In this document: piece after piece, positions 15,201 to 23,206 of the stretch
Layout: each line of letters starts with the position of its first letter
How positions within the stretch are numbered: position 1 is the stretch's first letter
NCBI GenBank assembly: GCA_007571355.1
Contig: RKRO01000545.1
Span: 1-28,639 of the forward strand
DNA: 28,639 nt
DNA from: Candidatus Poribacteria bacterium
Lineage (GTDB): Bacteria; Poribacteria; WGA-4E; WGA-3G
Reading direction: 5' to 3'
Notes under the pieces: generated by a model
What the model was told of the DNA's origin: nothing
Databases searched by the model: none
Seen by the model: only the letters and a program-made list of their open reading frames with translations
Translations under genes and position numbers: made by a program

Positions 15201-16101
15201 GTAAGGCACCGTCATAACGACGTTTGCGAGCGATCGGTTGGATGATGGTGATATAAGGACCTTGATAGCTATCTGTCCCGAGTTTAACGATAATTTTCGC
15301 GACCCTTCCTTTACGAAGATCGCGCCGAATCGCAGGGAAGTAGAAAAGTGGGAACCCCCCGATATGCAAGACAATGTTTTTCGCGATCATCTCTTGATTT
15401 ATCCGGACAATGACTTCGGAAACACTGAAATAGTAGTGCGGATATTTCAGCGAGCAGGTTGTGAGTGTTGCACCTCGGATGTAGGAGCGGTCGTCCTCAA
15501 TTTTAAAGATTTCACTACCCCCGAAGTACCACGGATCGCTGTATGTAAAACCGTTTCGAGCAATCCCTTTTTTGTTTTCGAGGTTAAAGATGAGTTCGTC
15601 AGAGTAGGTTTCTTCGTTCCCGACAATGAGATGGACGTTGCCGGATGCACGCATTAAATTATCATTGAAATCAGCCCAGACGTGATCCGCTCGTAAAATG
15701 ACATCTTCAAATTTAATGAGCGCATTGCCGTGTATCTGAACGAGATTGTCAACCATAGTCATATCGTCCCCATCACCGAGGACCATACCCGCCTCCGGTG
15801 TGTCTGTCTCAGGGTTCAAGCGTTCAGAACCCGATTCCGTCTCTTGTGTCTCGTCCGTGGATTCGGGGGGCATCGTTTCAGTTGCAGGGGGTTCAGACGG
15901 TGCCGCCTCTTGTGCCATGATTGTCTGTAGTGGAGAGAGGAGACATACCAGTACCAATAAGAGCGCAATCGCTATGCTCGCGGGCTTAGAAATCGCAAGC
16001 GAAGACTTGTGGGTGCGTGTGGAAAGGGCTATCTTGTGCGGATACACGGTGCGATCGTATGGATGCCGAGGATAGGGTGAATAGAAGGTGCGCTTTTTCA
16101 C
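12151..16101 (-). CDS. lptD: LptD-like LPS-assembly protein with inserted parvulin domains
   Basis: The 1316-aa product is far longer than E. coli LptD (784 aa). LptD is the outer-membrane barrel that delivers lipopolysaccharide to the cell surface. After a signal segment (about residues 35-63) an OstA/LptA-like domain follows (112-190; VQIHGNALIKFEDVILRADH), then LptD sequence (GGFPLFYFPA, GPYITIIQPIARKRRYDGAL, GYGFEGKYRF). At about 365-465 a parvulin-like domain is inserted (SDHSETRYEGGDLGF, then AFHILKAEQI). A second, weaker one follows at 472-595 (LRRIDVAI ... GLYIFQLIKK), then an acidic Glu/Pro-rich linker to about 705. Barrel sequence resumes to the end, which is Phe as is common for outer-membrane barrels (LGRSYF). 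The frame is unbroken. The GTG start lies 7 bp after the surA stop, suggesting coupled translation. Barrel assignment is by strand pattern and gene context. Confidence 0.82.
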   Translation of the reverse strand: MKKRTFYSPYPRHPYDRTVYPHKIALSTRTHKSSLAISKPASIAIALLLVLVCLLSPLQTIMAQEAAPSEPPATETMPPESTDETQETESGSERLNPETDTPEAGMVLGDGDDMTMVDNLVQIHGNALIKFEDVILRADHVWADFNDNLMRASGNVHLIVGNEETYSDELIFNLENKKGIARNGFTYSDPWYFGGSEIFKIEDDRSYIRGATLTTCSLKYPHYYFSVSEVIVRINQEMIAKNIVLHIGGFPLFYFPAIRRDLRKGRVAKIIVKLGTDSYQGPYITIIQPIARKRRYDGALLYDRSARRGQGYGFEGKYRFLDTKFQEIYIPIPPDATPNQRTKLQEKAQELQDRLDGKYDRYWLKQIFIEYKITEDDVNRAKERADALLKELQEEGADFAGLAQQNSDHSETRYEGGDLGFLARGEMDAEGNPKLDPTLEAAAFTLQEGEISPIIQTESAFHILKAEQIIDVYGEREISLRRIDVAITASDETKDALRVLADDMLKRAQDGEPFEQLIQIPSDVMKDLPDEFVNVAQPTLSEINEGKGLPLNEMESSWQSSVRRLEHPGDITERRPITMPEGLYIFQLIKKEDSPTFEEIAEQFEAEWETFYEGVMQQDPEAVETAAETEAGPEETTQGTQIEETETAPKVEAPVQEPVPPDVEDTQDAEERQREENVQNGSDPDQNEADEDSVSADEGPEAEEELKIYRKHGFRGRWEDPSPVASEAQNLYAGEISRRPIRTEKSIRLIKVDRKRTFRGELYFFGKDLYTAQRQGAVRTGKNYIMRWGHTHSIYTPWDNRQEGRRPISFTGRTELRAESYKEEYQLPNEATLNSFALLTYGTGLSTFDLEDRDENGNLKFSRETIGDIASRLEVRHIHDFTGEGTRSLQKLPRLTVNFSRMRLSSLPLFETLNAGMVTISENLQTDTPFLSMLAFPTLESASFDLDIELGNFYRDTFRNNKGIEERKVSLKTMDLGFDVRKQSTLLVTPLRELQLNLNLNTNMIWHDRDQDQNRNIFRGVFSFNSSASNTLFRIYDVSFIPGLRRLRHEMQSTLRYDYQPAVDRDDNLYPFGPSTYFYERKRLSYNFNTGIEIKTRRSQSPHRVFYLNTRLTADFTEFDPLYERQFEPIESDFTIVPLPSRSLNMTIRTTHDPNPHPVDGKQFKMVGFRSNIRYTRQTWNVSIGSSFSKRHTARRASRSITATGRYRVNRNLEFDASVIYYPIDRQFYQQRLSMTRNLHDWNLRLSWSRIGIKRDPPYDNVRQDFTFQVNLIQEPAVSMGVGYDATTETWGIRTVPAGVPYNAFGAGNSLGRSYF

Positions 16102-16108
16102 AGATATT

Positions 16109-17401
16109 TTATTCTTTTAGGGTGATTTTAATATAGGCGTTTTCAAGTAGTTTATGGGTGTATGCGTCCCATTCCTCCTGAAACCGCTGTTGGCGGAGAA
16201 GTGAGGTAATCTGTGTCTTTTCCATTTCAGTGAGTTCTGGGCTATTTCGCTGATCAACTTTAAAGATATGGAGTCCTGACTCGGTTTCATACGGTCGGCT
16301 ATAGTACCCGGCTCCCAACGGTTCTACGACGGCTCGCGTTTTAGGATTGAGTTCGGCTAAGGAGCGGATGCCGAGGTCCCCGCCGTTTTCCCGGGTTTCG
16401 TTATCGTCGGAATGTGTCAGAGCCAGTTTACTAAAATCTTCACCCGCCTCCAATTGCGCGTGGATTTCGTTGGCGTGTTCACGTGCCGCTTGTATCGCTT
16501 CTGGACTCGCTATTAGCGGAACAATAAAATACCGAAATGCGATGAACGCATCGCTCCGCTCTTCAACAGTGAAGACGTAGAGCCCTTTATCTCCGACAAT
16601 CGGTTCGCTAACAGCCCCTATTTCCAAATGCATCAATGAATTCTGAAAGATATCGGGGAACTGACTGAGTTCTTCGGTTGTTGCTGTAATGAGGTCGCCA
16701 GCCTGTTGAGAGGTATCATAACGTTGGGCTTCTGTTTTAAATTTCGCGCCGCCGTTCTCGATGTCGTTGCGTGCTTTTGCGACGTTTTCATAAGCAGCAT
16801 CGCGATCTGCTGTGTTCGGTTTAAAAGCAACAAAGATATGCCGTAGGTTTACTTTGTCAACTTTCGTCGATAGTTGGTCTCGATTTTCCTCATAAAATTT
16901 CTGGATTTCGCTCTCTCGTATCTGCAATCGGGGGACGATCCTTCCCATAACGAGTTTCTCGGTTTTGAGGTTACGCTCCGATTGCTCACGAAATGCGATG
17001 AGTGTCATCCCTTCTCGGTTCAGCTGTGTCTCAAATTCTTCATCGGTTTCAATTTGATATCTGTCTTTAAATTCTTGTATGTACTGTTCGACTTCAACCT
17101 CACTGACCGTAATTTTTAGCGTTAGGGCTGCTTCCAACAGTAGCATTTGCCGGATCAGTCTATCCAAGAGTTCGCTACGTTGTTTCTCTGCCTCGTTGAG
17201 TGCCTCGCGTTCACTAAAACGATAGACCTGTTGGAGTTCCATAGCGCGTTGGTTTACCAAGACATCCAGTTCGCGTTTGGTCACAACGTCGTCGTTGACA
17301 TAAGCGATGATCCTATCAAAGGTCCGTGCTTGGATGTTTGGGACTCCGGTCCCGATAAACAAAACGATTAGGAGAAAATAAATACCCTTTTTGTAAACCA
17401 T
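16109..17401 (-). CDS. surA: SurA-like periplasmic chaperone / peptidyl-prolyl isomerase
   Basis: The 430-aa product matches E. coli SurA in length (428 aa) and layout. It has a signal peptide (MVYKKGIYFLLIVLFIGTGV...IQA), a SurA N-terminal chaperone domain (about residues 24-165, starting with the typical DRIIAYVNDDVVTKREL), two parvulin domains (about 180-280 and 285-385) and a C-terminal helix. The first parvulin keeps a His (LRHIFVAF) but lacks GGDLG. The second has NGGDLG and LHIFKVDQ. In E. coli SurA escorts barrel proteins, LptD among them, to the outer membrane. Start: ATG 17401 has AGGAG 10 nt upstream and a signal peptide follows; the frame is open further back into the previous gene. 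lptD starts 7 bp downstream. Confidence 0.9.
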   Translation of the reverse strand: MVYKKGIYFLLIVLFIGTGVPNIQARTFDRIIAYVNDDVVTKRELDVLVNQRAMELQQVYRFSEREALNEAEKQRSELLDRLIRQMLLLEAALTLKITVSEVEVEQYIQEFKDRYQIETDEEFETQLNREGMTLIAFREQSERNLKTEKLVMGRIVPRLQIRESEIQKFYEENRDQLSTKVDKVNLRHIFVAFKPNTADRDAAYENVAKARNDIENGGAKFKTEAQRYDTSQQAGDLITATTEELSQFPDIFQNSLMHLEIGAVSEPIVGDKGLYVFTVEERSDAFIAFRYFIVPLIASPEAIQAAREHANEIHAQLEAGEDFSKLALTHSDDNETRENGGDLGIRSLAELNPKTRAVVEPLGAGYYSRPYETESGLHIFKVDQRNSPELTEMEKTQITSLLRQQRFQEEWDAYTHKLLENAYIKITLKE

Positions 17402-17447
17402 GTTTGTGAGACTCCTATTTCGGTCGCGAGGGCAGCTCACGCCTACA

Positions 17448-17483
17448 AGAAGTGTGCGCGATGAAAAGATCGCGCACACTTCT
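17448..17483 (-). promoter_or_regulatory. Perfect 15-bp hairpin between a parvulin lipoprotein gene and surA
   Basis: AGAAGTGTGCGCGAT and its exact complement flank a 6-nt loop (17463-17468). There is no T tract on either strand, so simple termination is unlikely. It lies 9 bp after the stop of the upstream gene and about 47 nt before the surA start. It may stabilise or separate the two parts of the mRNA. Confidence 0.65.
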
Positions 17484-17492
17484 ATCATAAAG

Positions 17493-18476
17493 TTATTCTT
17501 CAGGTTCCGTTTCCGCAGCGGGTTCTTCGGGCTGCGCTTCCGGAATTCTATCGACAAAGGTTTTAACCTCGGCGCGTTCACGGAGTTGAGTGATCCATGC
17601 CTGCATGAGTGCATCCCGTTTTTCACGCTCTGCGTTCCGTTCGACACTTTTGCGGACATCTTCATCCTCAAGCGGTTTTTGGTATGCATCACGCGCCTCG
17701 TCCTTACGGAACATCATGTAGTATTTCTGTCCCTGCACTTCAACTTCAATGACACCGTCATGGGTTTGTCCGATCTCGGCTGCAAACGCCGCATCCAAGA
17801 AAGGTTCAGTGCCTGGCGGATAGTTATCTCGACTGAAGTAGTCGGTATCGCCGGGGGAGGCGGGATTCGCCCCGGGGCCGACGAGTTCACCACGATCAGA
17901 GAGTTCCTGCGCGAGTTCCGTTATGTCTTTACCTGCTTTGATTTGTGTGAAAACTTCCGCTGCGCGTTCCTTATCTAACAGTGTAAGACACAAAAGCCGG
18001 ACCTGCTCGGGACGTATATACTCCTCTTTGTGCGCTTCGTAGTACGCCATATAGTCGGCTTCAGTTAGATTAAGTTTATCGTCAACTTCCTGAGTGGTGA
18101 TTCTCTTAACCATCAACTCATGGAGATAATCTTGGACTTTCTTGAGAACTTCGGGGTCTTCGTTGAGTTTCGCTTCGTTAGCGAGTGCAAGGATTAAACG
18201 GCTCTCCGCCATCAGGAGCATATAGGTTTCCAAACCCTCTTTGTCCTGATATTGGCGCTGCTTGTATTCTGGAAGTTCGCTAATCTCTTGCATCATCTCT
18301 TCAAGCGTGATGCGATGTTTGCCGTTCCATTCATACTCAGCAATAACTGTGCCATCGGCACCAATCGCCTTATCGCTGCAACCGTAAAAGACAGGATGCA
18401 GGGCAAGAACCCCGATTAAAAGTAACGGGATAACCGAATTTATCTTGGCTATGAATCGGATAATACCTGTGAACAT
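17493..18476 (-). CDS. SurA/PpiC-like lipoprotein, parvulin domain degenerate
   Basis: The 327-aa product starts with a membrane segment ending in a lipobox-like VFYGCS, so it is probably a lipoprotein. A SurA/PrsA-like helical N domain follows (about residues 50-155), then a parvulin-like domain (155-260) and a charged C terminus. The position that is normally the His of the RHIL motif is Cys (VRLLCLTL, C163), and the closing GxHI motif is QKYYMMF without His. Isomerase activity is therefore doubtful and a chaperone role more likely. ATG 18476 has AAGGAG 12 nt upstream; a TTG at 18482 would be better spaced. The next gene upstream is a clear paralogue. Confidence 0.82.
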   Translation of the reverse strand: MFTGIIRFIAKINSVIPLLLIGVLALHPVFYGCSDKAIGADGTVIAEYEWNGKHRITLEEMMQEISELPEYKQRQYQDKEGLETYMLLMAESRLILALANEAKLNEDPEVLKKVQDYLHELMVKRITTQEVDDKLNLTEADYMAYYEAHKEEYIRPEQVRLLCLTLLDKERAAEVFTQIKAGKDITELAQELSDRGELVGPGANPASPGDTDYFSRDNYPPGTEPFLDAAFAAEIGQTHDGVIEVEVQGQKYYMMFRKDEARDAYQKPLEDEDVRKSVERNAEREKRDALMQAWITQLRERAEVKTFVDRIPEAQPEEPAAETEPEE

Positions 18477-18501
18477 TTTCAATTCTGACTCCTTCTTTCT
18501 A

Positions 18502-18519
18502 CCTAACACTGTGGTTAGG
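18502..18519 (-). repeat. Small hairpin before the parvulin lipoprotein gene
   Basis: CCTAAC (18502-18507) and GTTAGG (18514-18519) flank a 6-nt loop in the 69-bp gap between the two parvulin-like genes, just upstream of the ribosome binding site at 18489-18494. Confidence 0.4.
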
Positions 18520-18545
18520 GATGCTGCTTCCACAAACGGAATAGG

Positions 18546-19517
18546 CTACTGTTCTGACGTTTCGTTCTCTGCTTCTTCGGGTTGCGGTGGCTCGGGAATA
18601 TTATCAGGGTAGGTCTTCAGTTTGCCTCTATCAACGATTTCAGCGACCCATTCATTAATACGCTCGCGTTTCTTTTCCCGCTCGACCTTTCTTTGGATAT
18701 CGCTTTTGACTTCATCAAATTCTTTCTGACGTTCAGGTTGATGTTCCTCTTTACGGAAGATGAGATAGAAGGTTTCATCGTTGACATCAATTTCAAAGAC
18801 GGTATCCGTCATATCGCCGACCTCTTGCTCAAAGACTGCTTCTATGAATTCCGCCCAGCGTGGTGAAGCAGATTTTGTGAAGAAGTAGGTATTCCCCGGA
18901 TCTTCCGAGTCAGAACTCCCGGGGCCGTTGGCGAGTTTACCTGCCTCCGAAAGCTCCTTTGCCATCTCGACAATATCTTTTCCGGCTATGATCGCATCAA
19001 GGGTCTCATTCGCGAGGTCTTCATCATCAAGCGTGATACACGTTGCGCGGACCTTTTCTGCCTCAATGTACTCGCTAAGATTCGCCTGATAGTGTGCCAT
19101 GAGATCGGCATCTGTATGGTTCACCTTAGCATCAACTTCAATCTCAGTCAGTTTTTCAACCATGAGTTGATGGGTGTAATCTTCGAGTTTCTTGAGGTGT
19201 TCAGGCAGTTTATCAAACCCGTCGTCAATCGCGCGGTGAATTTTGAGCCGTTCCTCTATCAATTCGTTGAGGTATTCGGCTTTATCCGCTCGAGTCTTAT
19301 AGTTCTGCTGACGGTAAACAGGCAACGCCGCGATTGCGGCGTTCAAATCCGCCAACGAGATTTCATACGGTTCGCCGTTCCATTTATACGCCACCAAAAT
19401 TACCTGGCTTTCATCAATAGTAGATTCGGGCTGTTCATGGCTATCAGATTGCACGAACGTCCAGGTTAATAGGCAGGACACAGCGATTATTATAAAAATA
19501 GTAATCGTTTTTTTCAT
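18546..19517 (-). CDS. SurA/PpiC-like exported protein, parvulin domain degenerate
   Basis: The 323-aa product has an N-terminal membrane segment (MKKTITIFIIIAVSCLLTW) that may be a signal anchor or, through Cys 15, a weak lipobox. It shares its whole plan with the next gene downstream: an opening V(A/I)xYxWNG(E/K) segment, a helical N domain, EADY/DADL-type helices, then a parvulin-like domain (about residues 150-260). The RHIL His is again Cys (VRATCITL, C160) and the closing motif is ETFYLIF without His. The C terminus is rich in Lys, Glu and Pro. It probably acts as a periplasmic holdase. AAGGAA lies about 10 nt before the ATG. Confidence 0.8.
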   Translation of the reverse strand: MKKTITIFIIIAVSCLLTWTFVQSDSHEQPESTIDESQVILVAYKWNGEPYEISLADLNAAIAALPVYRQQNYKTRADKAEYLNELIEERLKIHRAIDDGFDKLPEHLKKLEDYTHQLMVEKLTEIEVDAKVNHTDADLMAHYQANLSEYIEAEKVRATCITLDDEDLANETLDAIIAGKDIVEMAKELSEAGKLANGPGSSDSEDPGNTYFFTKSASPRWAEFIEAVFEQEVGDMTDTVFEIDVNDETFYLIFRKEEHQPERQKEFDEVKSDIQRKVEREKKRERINEWVAEIVDRGKLKTYPDNIPEPPQPEEAENETSEQ

Positions 19518-19545
19518 ATTTTACTGTTCCTTGCGGTTCGGTCAG

Positions 19546-19589
19546 GGCGGTTTGGAAAATGGATCACCTTTCCGTATATCCAACCCGCC
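19546..19589 (-). repeat. Imperfect inverted repeat between mfd and the first parvulin gene
   Basis: GGCGGTTTGGA (19546-19556) and TCCAACCCGCC (19579-19589) pair except at one position, with a 22-nt loop. It lies in the 137-bp gap after mfd. No T tract follows on the minus strand. Confidence 0.4.
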
Positions 19590-19654
19590 TGTTAGTGGGC
19601 CTTACGCGCTTTGGACACTGCGCGCGGCACCTCTTTTTTCTGTACTTTTCGTTT

Positions 19655-22600
19655 CTACGATGAAGCAACAAACAACCTGAGCGTTTGTTGCAATGCAGTC
19701 AATATTTTCGCGCCAGTTACGCCCGGCATCCGGATGATGAGTTGTGCCGGGGGTTGTAACTGAAGGGTGTCATTTTTGTGGATTATATCAACGAGTTTCT
19801 TCACATTAATTTTCGATTTCTGTTCGTCGAAGGTAACTTTGACCTGCTCTTTTCCAGCGACGATAGCGGCTATACCGAGGTTTTGACTGAGTTGTTTGAT
19901 ACTTGCAATCTCAAGTAGCATCTCAGTCGGTTCCGGGATCGCGCCGTATCGGTCTCGAAGTTCTTCTCGGAGTCCATTTAGGGCACTATCGTCCTTTAAA
20001 CCGGCGATTTTTTTGTAGATAGCAACCTTCTGACGGCTATCCGGCACATAATTATCAGGAAGATACGCTTCAACAGGCACACTAATCCGAGTTTCGATCG
20101 CTGCCTCAACTTTTTCGCCTTTTAATGTCATGACTGCTTCCTCAAGAAGTTGACAGTAAAGTTCGTAGCCAACGGTAACGATATGCCCATGCTGTTGGGG
20201 CCCGAGTATATTCCCGGTGCCCCGAATCTCTAAATCTCTGAGTGCAATCTTAAAACCTGAACCGAGATCGGTGAATTCCTCAATAACGCGAAGCCGTTTT
20301 TGGGCACCTTCCGTGATGGCGCGGTCCGGTGGATAGAACAGGTAACCGTAAGCCTGCGTGGTCGCACGTCCGACGCGCCCGCGCAACTGATAGAGTTGCG
20401 CCAAACCGAGCGCGTCCGCTCGATTAATCAGAATAGTGTTAACGTTGGGTATATCCAAACCTGACTCAATAATCATTGTGCAAACAAGGACATCATGCTT
20501 GTGTCGGACGAACTCAAGCATAACGTTCTCCAATTCCCGCTCTGGCATCTGCCCATGTGCAACAGCAATGCGTGCCTCCGGTAAGAGTTGCTGGATCGTT
20601 AACGCAATGTTCTGAATATTTTCAACCCGATTGTGAACAAAAAAGACTTGCCCATCACGCGCTAATTCCGCTGTGATCGCTTCTTTAATAATATCGCTGT
20701 TGTAAGGCATTACGTACGTCTGAATAGGTAACCGATCAGCAGGCGGCGTGTTGATAACACTGAAATCTCGGATGCCGACAATCGACATGTGAAGCGTACG
20801 CGGGATCGGTGTAGCAGTGAGTGTAAGAACATCAATCGTCTCTTTAAACTGTTTGATTTTCTCTTTGTGTTTAACACCGAATCGGTGTTCCTCATCGACG
20901 ATTAAAAGTCCGAGATCGCTAAATGCCACGGTTTTAGAGAGAAGACTATGCGTCCCAATAACAATATCAACAGTACCGTTCGCCAATCCTTCCTTAACCT
21001 GTTTGATCTCCTTCGCGGTTCGGAAGCGGTTTAACATCTCAATATGCACCGGCAGCGACTGAAAACGTTTCTCAAAGGTATCGTAGTGTTGCAGTGCAAG
21101 AATCGTCGTAGGTACAAGGACAGCGACCTGCTTTTCGGACATCACGGCTTTGAAAGCGGCGCGCAGCGCGACTTCCGTTTTCCCATATCCGACATCGCCA
21201 CAGATGAGTCGGTCCATCGGACGCTCCGCTTCCATATCGGCTTTAACGTCTGCTATTGCTTGGAGTTGATCATCGGTTTCCTGATAGGGGAAGAGTGCCT
21301 CAAATTCGGTTTGCCACGGCACTTCTGCTGGAAAACTGTGCCCTTTTCGCGCTTGCCGAGCGGCGTACAATTTGAGGAGTTCATCCGCCATCTGCTGAAT
21401 TGACTCTTTAACACGGCTTTTTCGTTGGTTCCATGAAAGCCCACCGAGCCGGTCAACACGAGGTCTATATGTTTTGTCTTTGCCGCCAACATATTTTTGA
21501 ACGAGGCCTACCTGATAGGTCGGTACATAGAGTATATCCTGGTTGCTATATTTAAGGATTAGGAAGTCTTGCGATTTTCCATCAATTGCCAACCGTCGTA
21601 TGCCCTCATAAACAGCGATCCCGTGTAAAACGTGGACAACATAGTCTCCAACCTTCAGATCAATGAGGCTTAGGATTGGGGATCCATCTGTGGGCGGACG
21701 GCGACGGACAGGACGATGTTGGCGATTTCCGAAGAGTTCATCTTCCGAGATAACGATGAGATTTAACGGTTCATTGAAAAAACCTGCACTGATTGCACCG
21801 ACACTGATGTCAATATCCGGGGGATATAATTCGCGTTCTGCTAAGATCTCCGTCACCCGTTTCGACTGCTGCGGTGTTTCACAGAAAAGATGAATACGAT
21901 TTCCCGCATTTGCCCACATTTTCAACTGATTGATGATCGTCTGATAGTTTCCAGAAGGCAGCTCGAGCGGTTTCATCCCAAAATGCAACGGTGTCAATTT
22001 ACCCGCTGTAACTTCATGCGGCGGTGCTAAAGATGCTGAAATGACCGGATACTGTTCTAATTCGGTGTTAAGCGTTTCACAATTAGCTAGGAGATAATCA
22101 GGCGGTATCATAAGGCTTGATTTTTCAAGTTTCTTCTCGAACAACTCCTGCATGCGTTCGCGTATCTGCACCACTTCCCGCTTTTGCCACTGGGGTTCTA
22201 TCAAGCAGACGATTGTGTCATCGGACAGATAATCCGTAAGGAGCTCGGTGTCAGGGAGAAGCATCGGCAGGAAAGCCTCTATGGTATCATTGATCGGACA
22301 GGCTTGCAACGGATATGGAGCCGCAGCTGCAGCGGTCAGGCTTGCTGTTATTTCGCGGGTTGTGTTCACGAGCTGCGGTGTTGTGTGTGCTTGTGTGAGG
22401 CACTCTACTTGTGTCTGCCAATGCTCGATAGATATATTATCAGCGAGCACCTCTCTAAGCGGCGTTAAGGTAACGGATTCCAATGCTTCTGTTGACCGCT
22501 GTGATACCGCGTCAAAGGCGCGGATAGCATCAATTTCATCGCCGAAGAATTCGATCCGCACCGGCGCGTCAGCTGTCAGTGGGTAGACATCAAGGATATC

Positions 22601-23164
22601 CCCTCTCCGTGCAAACTCGCCTTTGACTTCTACCAAATCAACGTTTTGGTAACCATTACGGATAAGCGTCAGAGCCACCGCGTCAGGGTCTACTTCGTCA
22701 CCGAGGGTCAGCGGACAGCAGGCTTCGGCGAAACGCTGTTGCGACGGCAGTTTGTAAAGCATCGCCTGCGCTGTGGTTAAAAGGATACTCCGCTTTCTCT
22801 GTACCAAGCGTTCCAAGCACTTCATCCGATCCGTAATGGTGTTCTTAGCAGGCGGGATCCCGTCAAAGATCTTCCGTTGCCAACCGGGGAATAAGTTAAG
22901 TTCAGGTTGTGAGGCAACAGTCGGCGTTGTATCCAAAGCAGGGTACGCTCGATACGTACAAATTTCTTCCAGCATCTGTTCGGCTTCACGTTGGGAGGGG
23001 AGTAGGATCAGAAAAGATTTTTTCGGGAAATCATCAATCAGTGTAGCGAAAAGATAGGCTGTTGATGCATTTGGCAGGCCCCTCAGCCAAGGGAGTTTCT
23101 TACCATCTTTAAGACGTGCTACGAGCATCTGATAATTGTCTGTTTCGCGTAAAAACTCTATCAC
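19655..23164 (-). CDS. mfd: Transcription-repair coupling factor Mfd
   Basis: The 1169-aa protein (E. coli 1148 aa) removes RNA polymerase stalled at DNA lesions and recruits UvrA. Visible parts, in order, are the UvrB-like N-terminal domains, the CarD-like polymerase-interaction domain near residue 500 (DLKVGDYVVHVLHGIAVYEG), helicase motif I near 658 (CGDVGYGKTEVALRAAF), the DEEH Walker B box near 756 (LLIVDEEHRFGV), TATPIPRTLHMS, the QLRGRVGR motif VI, and the C-terminal TRCF domain that masks UvrA binding (PVEAYLPDNYVPD). The start is GTG 23164 with AAGGAAG about 7 nt upstream. An mfd gene next to surA-like genes is known from other phyla. Confidence 0.97.
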   Translation of the reverse strand: MIEFLRETDNYQMLVARLKDGKKLPWLRGLPNASTAYLFATLIDDFPKKSFLILLPSQREAEQMLEEICTYRAYPALDTTPTVASQPELNLFPGWQRKIFDGIPPAKNTITDRMKCLERLVQRKRSILLTTAQAMLYKLPSQQRFAEACCPLTLGDEVDPDAVALTLIRNGYQNVDLVEVKGEFARRGDILDVYPLTADAPVRIEFFGDEIDAIRAFDAVSQRSTEALESVTLTPLREVLADNISIEHWQTQVECLTQAHTTPQLVNTTREITASLTAAAAAPYPLQACPINDTIEAFLPMLLPDTELLTDYLSDDTIVCLIEPQWQKREVVQIRERMQELFEKKLEKSSLMIPPDYLLANCETLNTELEQYPVISASLAPPHEVTAGKLTPLHFGMKPLELPSGNYQTIINQLKMWANAGNRIHLFCETPQQSKRVTEILAERELYPPDIDISVGAISAGFFNEPLNLIVISEDELFGNRQHRPVRRRPPTDGSPILSLIDLKVGDYVVHVLHGIAVYEGIRRLAIDGKSQDFLILKYSNQDILYVPTYQVGLVQKYVGGKDKTYRPRVDRLGGLSWNQRKSRVKESIQQMADELLKLYAARQARKGHSFPAEVPWQTEFEALFPYQETDDQLQAIADVKADMEAERPMDRLICGDVGYGKTEVALRAAFKAVMSEKQVAVLVPTTILALQHYDTFEKRFQSLPVHIEMLNRFRTAKEIKQVKEGLANGTVDIVIGTHSLLSKTVAFSDLGLLIVDEEHRFGVKHKEKIKQFKETIDVLTLTATPIPRTLHMSIVGIRDFSVINTPPADRLPIQTYVMPYNSDIIKEAITAELARDGQVFFVHNRVENIQNIALTIQQLLPEARIAVAHGQMPERELENVMLEFVRHKHDVLVCTMIIESGLDIPNVNTILINRADALGLAQLYQLRGRVGRATTQAYGYLFYPPDRAITEGAQKRLRVIEEFTDLGSGFKIALRDLEIRGTGNILGPQQHGHIVTVGYELYCQLLEEAVMTLKGEKVEAAIETRISVPVEAYLPDNYVPDSRQKVAIYKKIAGLKDDSALNGLREELRDRYGAIPEPTEMLLEIASIKQLSQNLGIAAIVAGKEQVKVTFDEQKSKINVKKLVDIIHKNDTLQLQPPAQLIIRMPGVTGAKILTALQQTLRLFVASS

Positions 23165-23206
23165 AACTTCTTCCTTGATGAACGATTGAAAAAAATGGTT
23201 GTCGTT

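Noticed and set aside
17400..17978. 192-codon frame opposite the parvulin lipoprotein gene
   Set aside because: It is a shadow of a well-supported minus-strand gene and crosses the intergenic hairpin.
19600..19650. Tiny frame MPRAVSKARKAH on the minus strand after mfd
   Set aside because: Twelve codons only, and the vague likeness to a ribosomal protein segment is not enough.
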